From assembly GCF_000687475.1 (NCBI RefSeq), contig NC_057318.1, positions 3,348,001 through 3,412,000 on the forward strand: a stretch of 64,000 nt of DNA, read 5' to 3'. Of the stretch, positions 35,030-46,499 are shown one piece after another. Numbering within the stretch: the stretch's first letter is position 1; the number at the start of each line of letters is the position of its first letter. The stretch is from Ustilaginoidea virens. Taxonomy: Eukaryota; Ascomycota; Sordariomycetes; Hypocreales; Clavicipitaceae. The translations under genes and the position numbers were made by a program. The notes under the pieces are model-generated. The model was given only the letters and a program-made list of their open reading frames with translations, did no database searches and had not been told where the DNA came from.

Positions 35030-36493
35030 ATGTCTACGGCCTTCCGATGCGTTGCGCCGTTCTTGCGGACGGCGCGATATGGCTTGCATAAGGGCCATGT
35101 TAACCCCCTTCGATCGGCCATCAAGCACCAGAATGCTTCTGGTTTCCTCAACATATACCGCTCATACGCCGTTTTTGAGCGATCCAAACCCCATGTTAAC
35201 ATTGGTAAGCCATCAGAAAGGACGTTACTGCCAAAGTTGCTTCGTGTTAACTGAGCCCTCTAGGTACAATTGGTCACGTCGATCACGGCAAGGTAATGCA
35301 ACCTGGGAGGATAGGATGTTACTGGAGATGAAAACGATGATGCTTATACCTAGTAATACTAGACTACCCTCACAGCAGCCATCACCAGGCGACAAGCCGA
35401 GAAAGAACTTGCCAATTTTCTCGATTATGGTGCCATCGACAAGGCTCCTGAGGAGCGTAAGCGTGGTATCACGATTTCCACCGCCCATGTCGAGTACGCA
35501 ACCGAGAACCGCCACTACTCCCACGTCGACTGCCCTGGTCACGCCGATTACATCAAAAACATGATCACTGGTGCTGCAAACATGGATGGCGCCATCATTG
35601 TCGTCGCTGCTTCAGATGGTCAGATGCCCCAAACCCGTGAGCATTTACTGCTTGCCCGACAGGTCGGTGTCCAGAAGATTGTCGTCTTTGTCAACAAGAT
35701 CGACACCATTGACGACCCTGAAATGTTGGAGCTTGTCGAAATGGAAATGCGGGAACTTCTTACCACGTACGGTTTCGAGGGTGACGAAACCCCCGTCGTC
35801 ATGGGCTCTGCCCTTTGCGCTCTGAATAACCAGAAGCCTGAGATTGGTATTCAGAAGATTGATGAGCTCATGAAGGCTGTTGACGAATGGATCCCCACAC
35901 CCGAACGTAGCCTCGACAAGCCCTTCCTCATGTCCGTCGAGGATGTCTTCTCCATCTCTGGTCGTGGTACTGTCGTTTCCGGCCGTGTCGAGCGAGGTGT
36001 TTTGAAGCGTGACGAAGACATCGAGCTTGTTGGCAAGGGCACTGAAGTCATCAAGACCAAAGTCACCGATATTGAGACCTTCAAGAAATCTTGTGACCAG
36101 TCTCAGGCGGGCGATAACTCTGGCCTCCTTATCCGCGGCGTCCGTCGCGAGGATGTCCGTCGTGGCATGGTCGTTTGCAAGCCTGGCACTGTCCAGTCGC
36201 ACACCCAGTTTCTTGCCTCTCTGTACGTTCTCAGCAAAGAAGAAGGTGGTCGCCACACTGGTTTCCACGAACACTACCGCCCTCAGCTGTATCTCCGTAC
36301 CTCTGATGAGTCTGTCGACTTGACTTTCCCCGAAGGCACAGAGGACCGAAACAAGATGATTATGCCAGGCGACAATGTCGAAATGGTTGTCACAATGACT
36401 CACCCTAATGCTATTGAGACTGGCCAGCGCTTCAACATTCGAGAGGGTGGCAAGACCGTAGCTACTGGCCTGATTACTCGCATACTAAAATAA
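35030..36493 (+). CDS. TUF1: Mitochondrial elongation factor Tu
   Basis: GTPase delivering aminoacyl-tRNA to the mitochondrial ribosome. Exons: 35030-35204, 35264-35292 (29 nt) and 35363-36493; phases match and give 444 residues. The first about 45 residues are basic and lack acids ([19 protein letters not shown]), a mitochondrial presequence, followed by [20 protein letters not shown]. The P-loop GHVDHGKT is assembled across intron 2. G-domain motifs DCPGHADY and NKID follow, then domain 2 ([16 protein letters not shown]) and domain 3 ([16 protein letters not shown], ending TGLITRILK). The bacterial-type sequence and presequence separate it from cytosolic eEF1A. Downstream it converges with the uS14 gene. 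Confidence 0.97.
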
Positions 36494-37318
36494 TTGCCAG
36501 AGAAGAGAAACAAAAAAAAAAAAAAAACCAAGAGAGGGCACAATGGGCATGAAGGGGTTCACCATTGGGACTTGCCGAACCCAAACCACCCCCCTCCCCT
36601 CCCAAAAAAAAAGGGTGAAATCTAGAAGCGATGCATTACGAGGAAGTAGGGGAACTGTAAGATGTACGAAGGAAAGCGTCATGCTATTTATGAGCCACCA
36701 AAAGGTTTTGTAAAAATCCAGGATAGAACCTGGACATCTCCCCACTCTGCTTCTTCCCATTGTATTGATTCATGTACTTTAGACAGGCAGACAGGGAAGG
36801 ATCAGAAATACAACCAGATCCAGCTTCGAGGGCCTGTAAGAATTACATAATGGAAATGAGACCTGATGTGGAAGGAGTGGGGAGTTGATTGAGGTTGGCA
36901 AAGGAGAGAAGCCGACGGTCAGTTCTTAGCCTTATCTATTGACTTGGTATTGTAAATTTCAACCCCAGGCGAATTGTAGATTGATGTCCTGAAATATGGG
37001 GGAAGAAAACGACGATGATTCACATCAAGTCGAGATCGATACCAGTTACGGCCTGACACAGATGGAGAATGATGTAATGTGCAAATAGGTGCAATGTAAA
37101 TGAATAATCGTCTATCCTCGGAGGATGTTCGCCAGATACACCATCTCCCTCAAAACCAAGCAAGCCATTAAACTCCGGTTCCAAGCGGCCGCTGACTTGT
37201 GAAAATTTTTGCTGCGTCGGCGCTAGGCCATGCATCCTCCACGTGTTTTTTTTTTCTGTGACAGACCATTTCGCCCCCTTTGGTCATTCTTTTCCCTTCA
37301 TTTGCCTAAATGTATCGT
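36494..37318. other. Convergent 3' intergenic region
   Basis: Between the 3' ends of EF-Tu and uS14. Short A runs at 36511-36526 and 36604-36613; no coding sequence seen. Confidence 0.6.
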
Positions 37319-37864
37319 TTATCGGTGCTGTTGTAGTTGAAAAGAGGAGAAGCGTTAGCCTCGCAGAACTTGGGGAATCCGCAGAGCGACCGCCCTCAGT
37401 ACTTCGGCTGACAAAGTTGTACGAATCCAGAAGACATTGGGTAGTCGCTCGTCGAAAGAATTTTTTTCGAGTTAGCCCCTTACCTTGACGAAGCCAATAT
37501 CCTTGGACTTCTCACGGAAGCACTGACGGCAGAGGTTCAGATCATATTTGCGGATCAGACCAGCCTTGTGCTTGCAGACGCGGCTGGAGAATCCCCAAGT
37601 TAGTAAAACTGTTCACCCCAAACTTGTTCGTCCTTCACAGCCCGAAATTTTTGCAAGTGTTTCGGATAGCGGGCAGAACCTGTCCTGGTTGTGATTTTCG
37701 GTGGGGGTGAAAAGGATTTGGTTGCCATGATACGGCACGGCAGTACGGGGCGAGGGGAAAACTTGAGGACGGTGGAGGGAAGGTTTTGTGTGTTTTTCAT
37801 ACCAGCTGCGAGAGCCCTTGCCGTAGTTGCGGGGGCGAGAGTTCCAGACGCTTTCGTGAGACAT
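37319..37864 (-). CDS. RPS29: 40S ribosomal protein S29 (uS14)
   Basis: Small zinc-binding protein of the cytosolic small ribosomal subunit. Three exons rebuilt from splice sites: 37864-37803, 37583-37484 and a 9-nt last exon 37327-37319 that encodes only His-Arg-stop. Total 56 residues, the standard family length. The sequence runs [20 protein letters not shown], then [23 protein letters not shown] and [13 protein letters not shown]. Its zinc ligands are C-x2-C and C-x2-C (CRVC and CRQC). Donors are GTATGA and GTAAGG, acceptors CCAG and ACAG. Too short to stand out as an open frame, it is certain from the joined sequence. It shares a 585-bp divergent promoter with the disulfide isomerase gene. 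Confidence 0.95.
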
Positions 37865-38449
37865 GATTGCGGTGTTGAGGTGCGAAAGCTCGTCGTGGGG
37901 GATGAATGGTAGGATATTTCGGCGTTTTCGCAGAGTTAGCACATAGTGGGATTGGCGCCTCCCTGGCGTTTTGGGAGGGCTCTCAGCCCCAGCTTGGTCC
38001 ACGACCGGCCAAGTCACGTGCACTGGGTCGGCATTTTTTCTTTTTTGTTCTGGCAAAGCTGGATTTTGTGCACTCTGAAAAAGCGTGAAGAATCACGTGA
38101 GTGTGAAAGTGGGCGCTTCCATCGCAAACCCCTGCAGAAAGTTGGTCAAGGGAGCTTTGGTGGGGCGAAGCAGGCTACTATGTACGTACCGAAGTGACGA
38201 CGCTAATGCTGAATGCAGCCCATTGCAAGCTGGCTTTCCCGTTTCTAAATGTGCGAGTGAACTGGCTTTGCAACGACTGCTACTTGTTCTTACTTCACCC
38301 GTCATTGATTATAGTAGGGTTTCCCGAACTTCTTCTTCTCCTTCTTTCTTTTTCCTACATTGAAACGCTTTGTTATAGGTTCAGGAAAGAAAAATTAATG
38401 CGGCGAAGCTGACCATCTTTGTTATACAGGTTCATACGTTTGACCCAAC
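37865..38449. promoter_or_regulatory. Divergent promoter between uS14 and disulfide isomerase genes
   Basis: 585 bp between two divergent start codons. Two TCACGTG sites, with CACGTG cores at 38015-38020 and 38094-38099, lie 79 bp apart. CACGTG is the core bound by bHLH factors such as the Cbf1 type; whether these sites work is inferred. A pyrimidine-rich CTTCTTCTTCTCCTTCTTTC tract (from about 38331) lies just before the isomerase start. Confidence 0.5.
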
Positions 38450-39656
38450 ATGCTCTTGATCAAGAGCTTCGCGCTCGCCACTTTGGCCGCAGTTGCGACT
38501 GCTCGGTCCGCCGTCATAGACCTCACCCCCGCCAACTTTGACGCCGTTGTGCTCAAGTCGGGAATCCCCACGCTCGTCGAGTTCTTTGCGCCTTGGTGCG
38601 GCCACTGCAAGAGCCTGGCTCCTGTGTACGAGGAGCTTGGGCTTGCGTTTGAACACGCCAAGGCCCAGGTGCAGATTGCCAAAGTTGACGCCGATGCTGA
38701 GCGGGCTTTGGGGAAGCGATTCGACGTTCAAGGCTTCCCCACGCTCAAGTTCTTCGACGGCAAGTCGGACACGCCTGAAGACTACGACTCCGGTCGAGAC
38801 TTGGAGGGCCTGACCGACTTCATCACGAAACGCACTGCTGCCAAACCCAAGAAGAAGCTGGAGATGCCCAGCGAGGTTGTTATGCTCACTGACAAGACAT
38901 TTCCCGAGACTGTTGGAGGCGAGAAGAATGTTCTAGTTGCATTCACTGCTCCCTGGTGCGGTCGTACGTCATTCCACAGCCTTGCCGAGTTGTATCAGAC
39001 CACGCATCTACAGGGGGACACTGGCTGACTTTTTGCTTTACGTGCTTCTAGACTGCAAGAATTTGGCTCCAGTTTGGGAGAGTGTTGCCGTCGATTTCGC
39101 CAACGATGCCAACGTTGTCATTGCCAAGGTGGATGCCGAGTCTCCAAACAGCAAGGCTGTCACGAAGGAGAACGACGTTTCCTCCTACCCCACCATCAAG
39201 TGGTTTCCCGCTGGCAGCAAAAAGGGCGAGATATACTCCGGAGGTCGCGACGAGAAGTCTCTGGTGGAGTTTGTCAACAAGGAAGCTGGTACTCACCGTC
39301 TGGTCGGAGGTGCACTTGATGCCGTCGCTGGCACCATTGCTGCTCTCGACTCGTTGGTGACCAGGTTCACTGATGGAGCTACGTTGGAGGATGTGGCTGC
39401 TGAAGTCAAGAAGGCCGCGGCGGGGCTTAATGAGGGGGCCAAGTACCAGTACGCCAAGTACTACGTTCGCGTCTTTGACAAGCTGAAGTCGAGCGACAAC
39501 TATGTCGCCAAGGAGCTTGCCAGACTTGAGGGCATTCTGGCCAAGGGTGGCCTCGCCCCGTCCAAACGTGACGAGATCCAGACCAAGACCAACATTCTCC
39601 GAAAATTCACCAAGAAAGTTGCTGAGAAGGCCGAGGAGCTCAAGGACGAGTTGTAG
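38450..39656 (+). CDS. Protein disulfide isomerase, ERp38/TigA type
   Basis: Forms and rearranges disulfides in secretory proteins in the ER lumen. Exons 38450-38963 and 39052-39656, phase-matched, 372 residues. A signal peptide (MLLIKSFALATLAAVATARS) leads into the first thioredoxin domain with FFAPWCGHCKSLAP at about residue 47. The second domain has FTAPWCGHCKNLAP at about residue 167; its CGHC site is split by the only intron, between the C and AC of the His codon. KVDAD and YPTIKWF segments are conserved in each domain. Residues about 265-360 match the all-helical ERp29 C-terminal domain (KYYVRVFDKLKSSDNYVAKE). The protein ends in KDEL, an ER retention signal. Domain order a-a'-D is that of TigA/ERp38 rather than classical four-domain PDI. 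Confidence 0.96.
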
Positions 39657-39795
39657 GGATGATTTTGTTATTTGATACCTGGCCCCTAGAAAAGGGCGAG
39701 TAGGCCGTCATGATGTCAACCAGGGGGCGACTCTTTGTCCACGCTAGGAAGGAAACAGGGTGGCGAGAAAAAACGGGAGAGAAAAAACGGGAGAG

Positions 39796-39830
<35 letters not shown>

Positions 39831-40418
39831 AACAACAACAACAACAACAAGAACAACAACAAAAACAACATCAACAACAACACACCATGGCTATCAGCAT
39901 AACTATCCAGTTTACTAAAAAGAAGATGACGATGTGCAAGCGTTGAATTTGAGGAGTTGATGACTGTTTACAAGCTGAACCTTGCGTCCCATCAGGCAAG
40001 CCTCTCAGCGGGCGAGACGGCGGCCAGACGAGTTTTTCTCTCTATTGAGATGTTCCATGTAACAGAGCCTATCATGGCAAGGTCTAAGGTTTGGAGGAGT
40101 CCTCCTTGGATGTATTCTGTTGCAAAGCCGCCTCCAAGTTGTCCAATCTGCGAGACATCTCATCCACTGGTTGGATACATGCATGTCAGCTTCCTCGACA
40201 ATTTCAGGTTCCAACAGTAGCCCGCGGAGGGTCCCGAAGATATGACGCGACCGCAAGCAACCCTCCTTCTCTACCTCTTTTCTCCTCCATCCGGTGAAGA
40301 CTTACTCTTGGCGAATATCTCGGATGACACGCTGGCGAATTTGCTTGATAAGGTGTTTAGTAGATCCTCCACCGCAGCCGAGACATCGGCGTTGGGGTCT
40401 TGAGGAGGCTAGCGAGGG

Positions 40419-40451
<33 letters not shown>

Positions 40452-41296
40452 TTTGCAATCATTGTTTCGCGCAATTAGCGTCCTTCGGGAGGTTGTATCA
40501 ACGAACATGCTCGTGGGTTTCCCTTTCGTTGGTTCAACGGCGGTCGGCAACTGAGGCAAACAGGGAGGGAAGAGGGTTACGGGGACGGTGGGTGAGAGGG
40601 AGCGGAAATGACGTGGAAGAACCTACGGTTGACTTGTCGGCTGAGGAATCTGGGTCATTTGAGGGCATAGTGAATGGATACTGATGAGTATGAGGGAGGA
40701 CTGGACAAGTTTGGTACGTTTGGTACGGCGTTTATAAGAAGAGCCTGGTAAGTTTGTGGTAAGTTTGTTGGGCAAGAAGGATGATACAGTGTGCAGTGGC
40801 GGCGGTTCGGACTCGGTACGGAGCACACTGACTGACCCGATGAATTGATAAGTACATACCTCTTAGAGACCTTAGGTACTGAAGGTATCCTAGGAGGTAC
40901 CTAAGGTACCTACCGCACTGTGTGCCTACGACCCACCACCAGTCGTGGTTGCCATCGCCAGTGGGCCATGTCAACGGCACATGTACCTAGGTACATATCT
41001 ACCCTGGGAGCTGCTCACAGCGGGGCGGCAACTTGGATAAGCCGCGCCTCGTCCCAACACTCCCTCGCGGCTCTCACAATCCCCCCCCCTAAATGGAAAA
41101 ACCTAACATCAACTGACCTCTCGAAATACAATCACCAAGGAATCAATACACGCTCTGGGCCATCTAATCCAACGCATCGTCCACGGGCCGCGCAAGACCA
41201 AGACCAGTGCAGAAACCAGACATGGTTGCGTGACGGGCCCTTCATGTTGCACCCCGGCCCCGGTTCGTCTACGGCGACGCCCTGGTCTTCTTCACC
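39657..41296. other. Intergenic, no gene recognised
   Basis: Holds a 34-nt A run (39796-39829) directly followed by an AAC trinucleotide repeat (39830-39880), an ATT repeat (40420-40452), and two AGGTACCT words at 40895-40911 inside a TACC/GGTA-rich block. No convincing coding sequence. Confidence 0.6.
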
Positions 41297-43870
41297 ATGC
41301 CATCTCCCGCACGCAACCCAGCCGGCGTCATCCTCTTCATCGTCTTCCTCATATGGCTGCTCTTCCCGGAAGGCGACTACCGGAGCCAGTCCCTCGCGCC
41401 GACCGACGTCGCAGTCGGCCGGCTCTCGCGGTACCAAGACGCCCTCGCGGTGCTCAACACCACCCGATGGGGTGATTTTTCGCCCAAGAAGCAAACCACG
41501 CGGGAGGGCCCGCCCCGCCACGCCGACGAGGCCAAGTTCCTCAACCTCACCGGCTTCAGAGAGCAGGACGGCTTCGCATGGGACGACCTGGAAGCCTTCC
41601 GCGCCAAGGGCCTCCGGCTGAGCAGGCATGCTGCTCCGTCCGTCGCCGACGACGACGAGGCCCTGTGGACCAACGCCTCGGGCACCGTCCACGGCGAATG
41701 GGTCCGCCGGTCCGGCTCGTCGGGCCGCACCTTGGACAGCTACAACCTGACGGCCAGCGTGCCCGGGGTGGAGTGGGTGGGCCACACGGTCGCGTGGGCG
41801 AGGAACGTCACCGGCGAGACGGGCCGCATCATGCTGCGCCTGAGCGGCAACAAGACCCTCAACCGGTACGAGCAGCTCGCGGCGGACATGGCGCCCCTGT
41901 CCGGCGGCGTCATCCGCAGCCTGAGGGGCACCGCCGTGGTCGAGGACACGACCGGCTCCGGGCTCAGCTGGGAGATGAAGCTGTGGGGTGTCCATTGGCC
42001 GCGACGGGGCGTCATCCTCATGACCACCACGAGCGAAAAGTTCGAGGGCATCTTTGCGCTGCCGCACCTGGCTCCCGGGCCCGACTTCTTCCAGTCCGGC
42101 CAGAGGCTGCTCAACAAGACGCTGGCCAAGGTGATTCGACGCAAGCACATGCACGTCTACTCGGACCAGAGGATGCCGTGGAACTCCGACACGGAGAATC
42201 CCATGTATACCGCGTATCCCTCGCCGCACTGCGAATACATCATGTATGCTCAGGTCCACCCGCCGCTCGCGCAGGCCGCCGACGGTGGCCCCGGCCCCGG
42301 CCCCGGCCCCGGCTCCGTCTCGCGCCCCAGCGCGCAAGACACCTTGCAAGCCATCGAGTCCGAACTCCAACACCCCGTCGGGGCTCCCATACCGCGCATC
42401 CCCAAGCTCAAGATGTCCGCCGTCATCTACTCCCCGGACTGCTCCTTCTTCCTCGAGACAAAGGGACCACCCGACTACCCGCCCGGCGAATCCAATCACC
42501 TCATCGGCATGAAGACTGAAGTCCTCACCCACCAAATCAAGACCTGGCTGCTGCTCTACGCACTCGTCGTCTTGGGGCAGGTCCGCCTGCTGAGAGACCA
42601 GATGAAGGAGTCGTTTACTCCCTCGACCATGGGGAGGGTGAGCTTCGGAACCATCAGCATCATGTTGATCGTCGACGGCATGACATTCACGGCTGCCGCT
42701 ACATGGGTCTCCTCCGCCGCCGCCACCTTCCTCCCCACGCTGGCCCTCATGTTTGCTTCCTTCTTGAGCATGACCATCGGCGGCAGCTTTCTGGCCAAGA
42801 TACACGAGGTTCAGCTCCCGGAAAGCAGACCTCGGCGGGAACCGACGCAAGACAGATCCCCAAGCTCCGCAGGCCCGACGCCGCCGCCGCCGCCGGCCCT
42901 AGCTCCAGGTCCGGCTGCTGCTCGTTTCCTAGACGCCTCGGCGGCTACGGCATCCCTCCTCCCCGGCCCCGGAGCCGCTTCCGCTCGACCTCTCACCCCG
43001 ACAGTCTCCGTGCCCATCATTGTACCCTCGGACCAAGATGTGGATGCCGAAATCGCCGCGGCTGCATCTGCCGTGCCCGGCGCAACCACGGCTCCTCGCC
43101 CGACGAACCCCCCCGCCCCCCAAACGCTCACCTTCCAAGCCATCATCGGCCGCTTCATCCTCTTCTCCCTCTGCGTCTCCTTCCTCGCCATCTCGTCGTC
43201 CACCTGGTACCCCGTCCCACGCTCCATCTTCCTCAACGCCTGCGCGTTCGTCTACCTGTCCCTCTGGGTGCCGCAAATCTACCGCAACATGTTGCGCAAC
43301 TGCCGCCGCGCCTTGGCATGGCCCTTTGTCGTCGGCCAATCTATCCTCCGACTCCTACCGCTCGCCTATTTCTGGGTCAAGGAAGACAACTTCCTGTACG
43401 CCTCACCCGATGTGCCGGCTTTCCTCTTTCTCAGCGGCTGGGTCTGGGTCCAGCTCGTCGCTCTCGCTGCGCAGCAGATCCTGGGGCCGCGGCTCGGCGT
43501 CCTCGTGTCCTGGGCCCCGGACGCCTGGGATTACCACCCCATTCTGAGGGAGGACAACATCGAGGCAGGCGGCCTGCCCATCGGGTTGGCCGTGCCCGAA
43601 GAGGGGATCCGCCTGGACAGGTCGGGTGGGGCGTGTTCGGAAAAGAGGCTGGGGGCCGTGCGGTCCATTGACTGTGCTGTCTGTAGAGAGGACCTCCAAG
43701 TCCCCGTCGTCAAGGCCGGGGAGGAAGAGTCCTCCGTGTCGAGTGTCTTCGCGAGGAGGTTGTACATGGTTACGCCGTGCAGGCACATCTTCCACACGGC
43801 CTGTCTGGAGAGCTGGCTACGCTTCAGACTGCAGTGTCCTATTTGTAGAGAAGAACTACCTCCCATTTGA
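41297..43870 (+). CDS. Transmembrane RING E3 ubiquitin ligase, Tul1/DscA type
   Basis: Catalytic subunit of the Golgi/endosomal Dsc ubiquitin ligase complex, which in fungi supports membrane-protein quality control and, in several species, SREBP activation. Single exon, 857 residues. An N-terminal signal anchor (GVILFIVFLIWLLF, about residues 10-24) is followed by a large luminal domain with several N-x-S/T sites. Then come about seven membrane segments near residues 415-432, 449-468, 470-492, 620-635, 644-660, 675-694 and 708-729, with a Pro/Ala-rich cytosolic loop between the third and fourth. The C-terminus is a RING-H2 domain (about 793-850): CAVC, PCRHIFHTAC and CPIC give the C3H2C3 ligand order with a long loop between the first pairs. 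Domain order and length match Tul1/DscA. The start ATG has a good CACCATG context. Confidence 0.93.
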   Translation: MPSPARNPAGVILFIVFLIWLLFPEGDYRSQSLAPTDVAVGRLSRYQDALAVLNTTRWGDFSPKKQTTREGPPRHADEAKFLNLTGFREQDGFAWDDLEAFRAKGLRLSRHAAPSVADDDEALWTNASGTVHGEWVRRSGSSGRTLDSYNLTASVPGVEWVGHTVAWARNVTGETGRIMLRLSGNKTLNRYEQLAADMAPLSGGVIRSLRGTAVVEDTTGSGLSWEMKLWGVHWPRRGVILMTTTSEKFEGIFALPHLAPGPDFFQSGQRLLNKTLAKVIRRKHMHVYSDQRMPWNSDTENPMYTAYPSPHCEYIMYAQVHPPLAQAADGGPGPGPGPGSVSRPSAQDTLQAIESELQHPVGAPIPRIPKLKMSAVIYSPDCSFFLETKGPPDYPPGESNHLIGMKTEVLTHQIKTWLLLYALVVLGQVRLLRDQMKESFTPSTMGRVSFGTISIMLIVDGMTFTAAATWVSSAAATFLPTLALMFASFLSMTIGGSFLAKIHEVQLPESRPRREPTQDRSPSSAGPTPPPPPALAPGPAAARFLDASAATASLLPGPGAASARPLTPTVSVPIIVPSDQDVDAEIAAAASAVPGATTAPRPTNPPAPQTLTFQAIIGRFILFSLCVSFLAISSSTWYPVPRSIFLNACAFVYLSLWVPQIYRNMLRNCRRALAWPFVVGQSILRLLPLAYFWVKEDNFLYASPDVPAFLFLSGWVWVQLVALAAQQILGPRLGVLVSWAPDAWDYHPILREDNIEAGGLPIGLAVPEEGIRLDRSGGACSEKRLGAVRSIDCAVCREDLQVPVVKAGEEESSVSSVFARRLYMVTPCRHIFHTACLESWLRFRLQCPICREELPPI

Positions 43871-44331
43871 ATGACTCATTCTTGTCTTTGGAAATTCGAT
43901 GAGGGAGCCACACGATGTATACTCGGGAGTTTTGCTGGATGCTACCTGTGGGAGTCTGACAGGGCGAAATGTAAACGGGCGGCTGTAATCGAAATGAGGT
44001 GTTTAATATTCTCTTCTCAGTCTTCTTCTCAAACCCTTCTTTCAAGAAGCAAAAACTCCTCGAGTTCCTCCATCTTTTGCGATGTAATTGTGGTGACATG
44101 AAATTTTCTACTGGCTTCGCAGCAGGAAAGCAGCCAAAAGCATTATTTCGAAACATGCCTCCGTGATACTTCAATTCAGTTCCATTACACTGGGCAGCTT
44201 TCCCCACAAGGAAAAGAGTGCACAGCAACGTATTCGAAACGGCCTTTTATCGCCTTGGCCAAAGAGACGTGCGCCAATTTGGGACAGGCACGTATACACA
44301 CTTGAGTGAGCTTGGCAAGCAATTGAGCCAA
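43871..44331. other. Convergent 3' intergenic region
   Basis: 460 bp between the 3' ends of the RING ligase and the second Zn2Cys6 gene; nothing recognised. Confidence 0.6.
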
Positions 44332-46499
44332 TCACCAACTGATCGTGGTTGTTTTCACCCTGTCGTCGGCTTGCCCCTCGTGCACTGCTCTGGTGCCTAC
44401 GCGAAGATCGGCACGGCGGTAGTGGAGATTAAAGTCAACCGACTTGACCATGATTCTCCTCTCCTCTGGAATGGGTTTCGTCGGCAAAGACGCCATGACT
44501 CCTGGCTGGAACTGCATGGGTTCGTCCGACTCCTCGACCTGCATCACCCACTGTCCAATGTTGGCTGCTAGCTCGCTATCCCACATGCCCTCTCTCCTGG
44601 CGCTGCTTCGCAGCAACTGAATGGCCTGGCGTCGCAGTCTCGCATCGCGGCACTTTGTAGCAACGACGAACAAGGGCGGGACGATGCCCAGGTCTGCCGA
44701 GAAGCTTGGTTTTACGTGGCTTGTGCAGGGTTTCCCGGCCCTGAAGGTCCCATTGGTGTTGGCGTTGGCGTTGCTGCTGCTGCTGCTTCTGTGTTGATGC
44801 TGGTAAGCCTCGCCAGCTTGGCAATGCTGTGCTGCGGCTTTCTTCTCCTCAGCACCAACGACTTCCCAGCCGAGGTCCACGATGGCTTGAAAGTGCGGCT
44901 TGAATTCATCGAACTGGACTTCGGTGTCGCAAAACATCATTAGGAATAAAATGTTGGTGTTGATTTGAAACATCTTCAACGCTGCGATTCCCGCCTTTTC
45001 GGTGTGGCTTACTAGAGGGTCCAGGCGTTTTTGGAATATGATTTCAAATGCCTCGCTCCAAGCGTCGAGCTGGCTTTTGAGGTCCCTTCCGTATTCCACC
45101 CAAGAGGCAGGCAAAACGTTGCTTTTGTTATTCTTGGCCAATTGTAGGCGTTCTATAAACCTGACCAGTCTCTCGCACAGCCTGTCTGAAGCGTTTCTCG
45201 CGTCAGTCAACGAGCTGAAACGAGGCGGAATGGTTATGCTGGAAGATGAGCCGGGAGAACCGGGGTCTGACGAGATGGGCGAGGACCCCCTGGACTGCTG
45301 CCGTTGTGGCGCGAGACGAATGACGTCCGGTTCTGGGAAATGGAACGCCATGTCGTATGACTTTGCTTGTATTGCCAGCCGAGTGAACATGTCAAGTATT
45401 TCGTCTTCTACCTTGCTTTCAGGGCTGGGGTTTCGATGATTTGGATGCTGGGCCTGAAGTTGTTCAAGTAGCCCAAGACCAGTTCGTATCTGGTGAATGG
45501 CCAGTTTATGATCCCCGACGAAGGAGTCGAAGCACGCCAAGAGTATGCTAGCCATGAGTCGTATTCTATACGACTGTAGACTCTGCCCGGTGAGCAGCAA
45601 AGTAGAGTTGCAGGCGTCGGAGTACTGCTTGATTGCAACTTCCCAATGCGCCGACCAAGTACTCTTAAGCGCATCCTTCTTCAGCGGGGGCGACGTGGCC
45701 AGATGAAAACCTTGCTCCAGAGTTTTGTACAGGGCTCCCAAGGCCACGACGGCATGGCGAATGGCGGGCTCGGAATGGGATTCCTGCAAGACCCTTTGTG
45801 CCCAGAAGCTGGAGTAAAAATACCCGGATATTTCTGGCGCTGCCTGGACGCGAAACAGCTCAAAATATAATCCTTCGGCCTGCTGAAACCCGAGACCGGC
45901 AGAGGGCTGGTATATCATGGGGATGTGTGTGTTTGAGGCAACGACAAGCTGCTGCTGCGCCGCCGATGCTTGCAGCTTGCGTCTGTTTGCACGTCGAGGC
46001 GGCAAGACTGTTGGCTTGACAATGCCAATACGGGGAGCAGTTGAGCCTCCAGCTTGAGGTCGAACGGTAGAAATTGGTTTTGGAGCAATCCTGATGTCGA
46101 TCAGGGATGTGGCACTGCGTGCTGGCGGCGGATAGCCAGTGCATTGTTTTTTACTTCGCGCACATTGAGAGCAAGTAGGTCGCAGCTCATCACACTTGAT
46201 GTGTCTCTGCCTGCAAAAAAAAATGCCATCAAACTTAGCATTCGACACGTGAAAAAAAAAAAAAAAAAGGACGAAAGACAAAAGGCAACCGGTGAGAGAT
46301 ATGTCCCTTACTTGCAATTGATGCATCCCGTCTTAACTTTTGCATTGCTTCGTCGTCCCGGCCCGGGGCGATGTGCATCCCCTGAGTGGCTCCGACCCTC
46401 GCCTCTGGAAGTCGAACTGGAGGCGGTAAAGGTGGAAGACTTGCTTCTCTCTGTAGATGGTTTGAAGGAACCTACAATCGACGTCTGCGAAGCAGACAT
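44332..46499 (-). CDS. Zn2Cys6 transcription factor
   Basis: DNA-binding regulator of unknown target. Exons 46499-46312 and 46210-44332, joined with donor GTAAGG and acceptor TTTGCAG, giving 688 residues. The junction falls inside the zinc cluster: GCINCK is completed by QRHIKCDELRPTCSQC and ARSKKQC, a perfect C-x2-C-x6-C-x6-C-x2-C-x6-C. The N-terminal 55 residues are Ser/Thr rich. Downstream is the fungal-specific transcription factor region with YFELFRVQAAPEISGYF, FYSSFWAQRVLQESHSEPAI and RHAVVALGALYKTLE, typical of the Fungal_trans_2/DUF3468 family. A Ser/Asn/Gln repeat (near 44770-44830) lies in the C-terminal half. The 3' splice site is preceded by a T run. Confidence 0.9.

Noticed and set aside
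41132..42850. 572-residue open frame on the minus strand
   Set aside because: It is antisense to the GC-rich Tul1/DscA gene, whose frame has clear membrane segments and a RING domain; the antisense frame has no motif.
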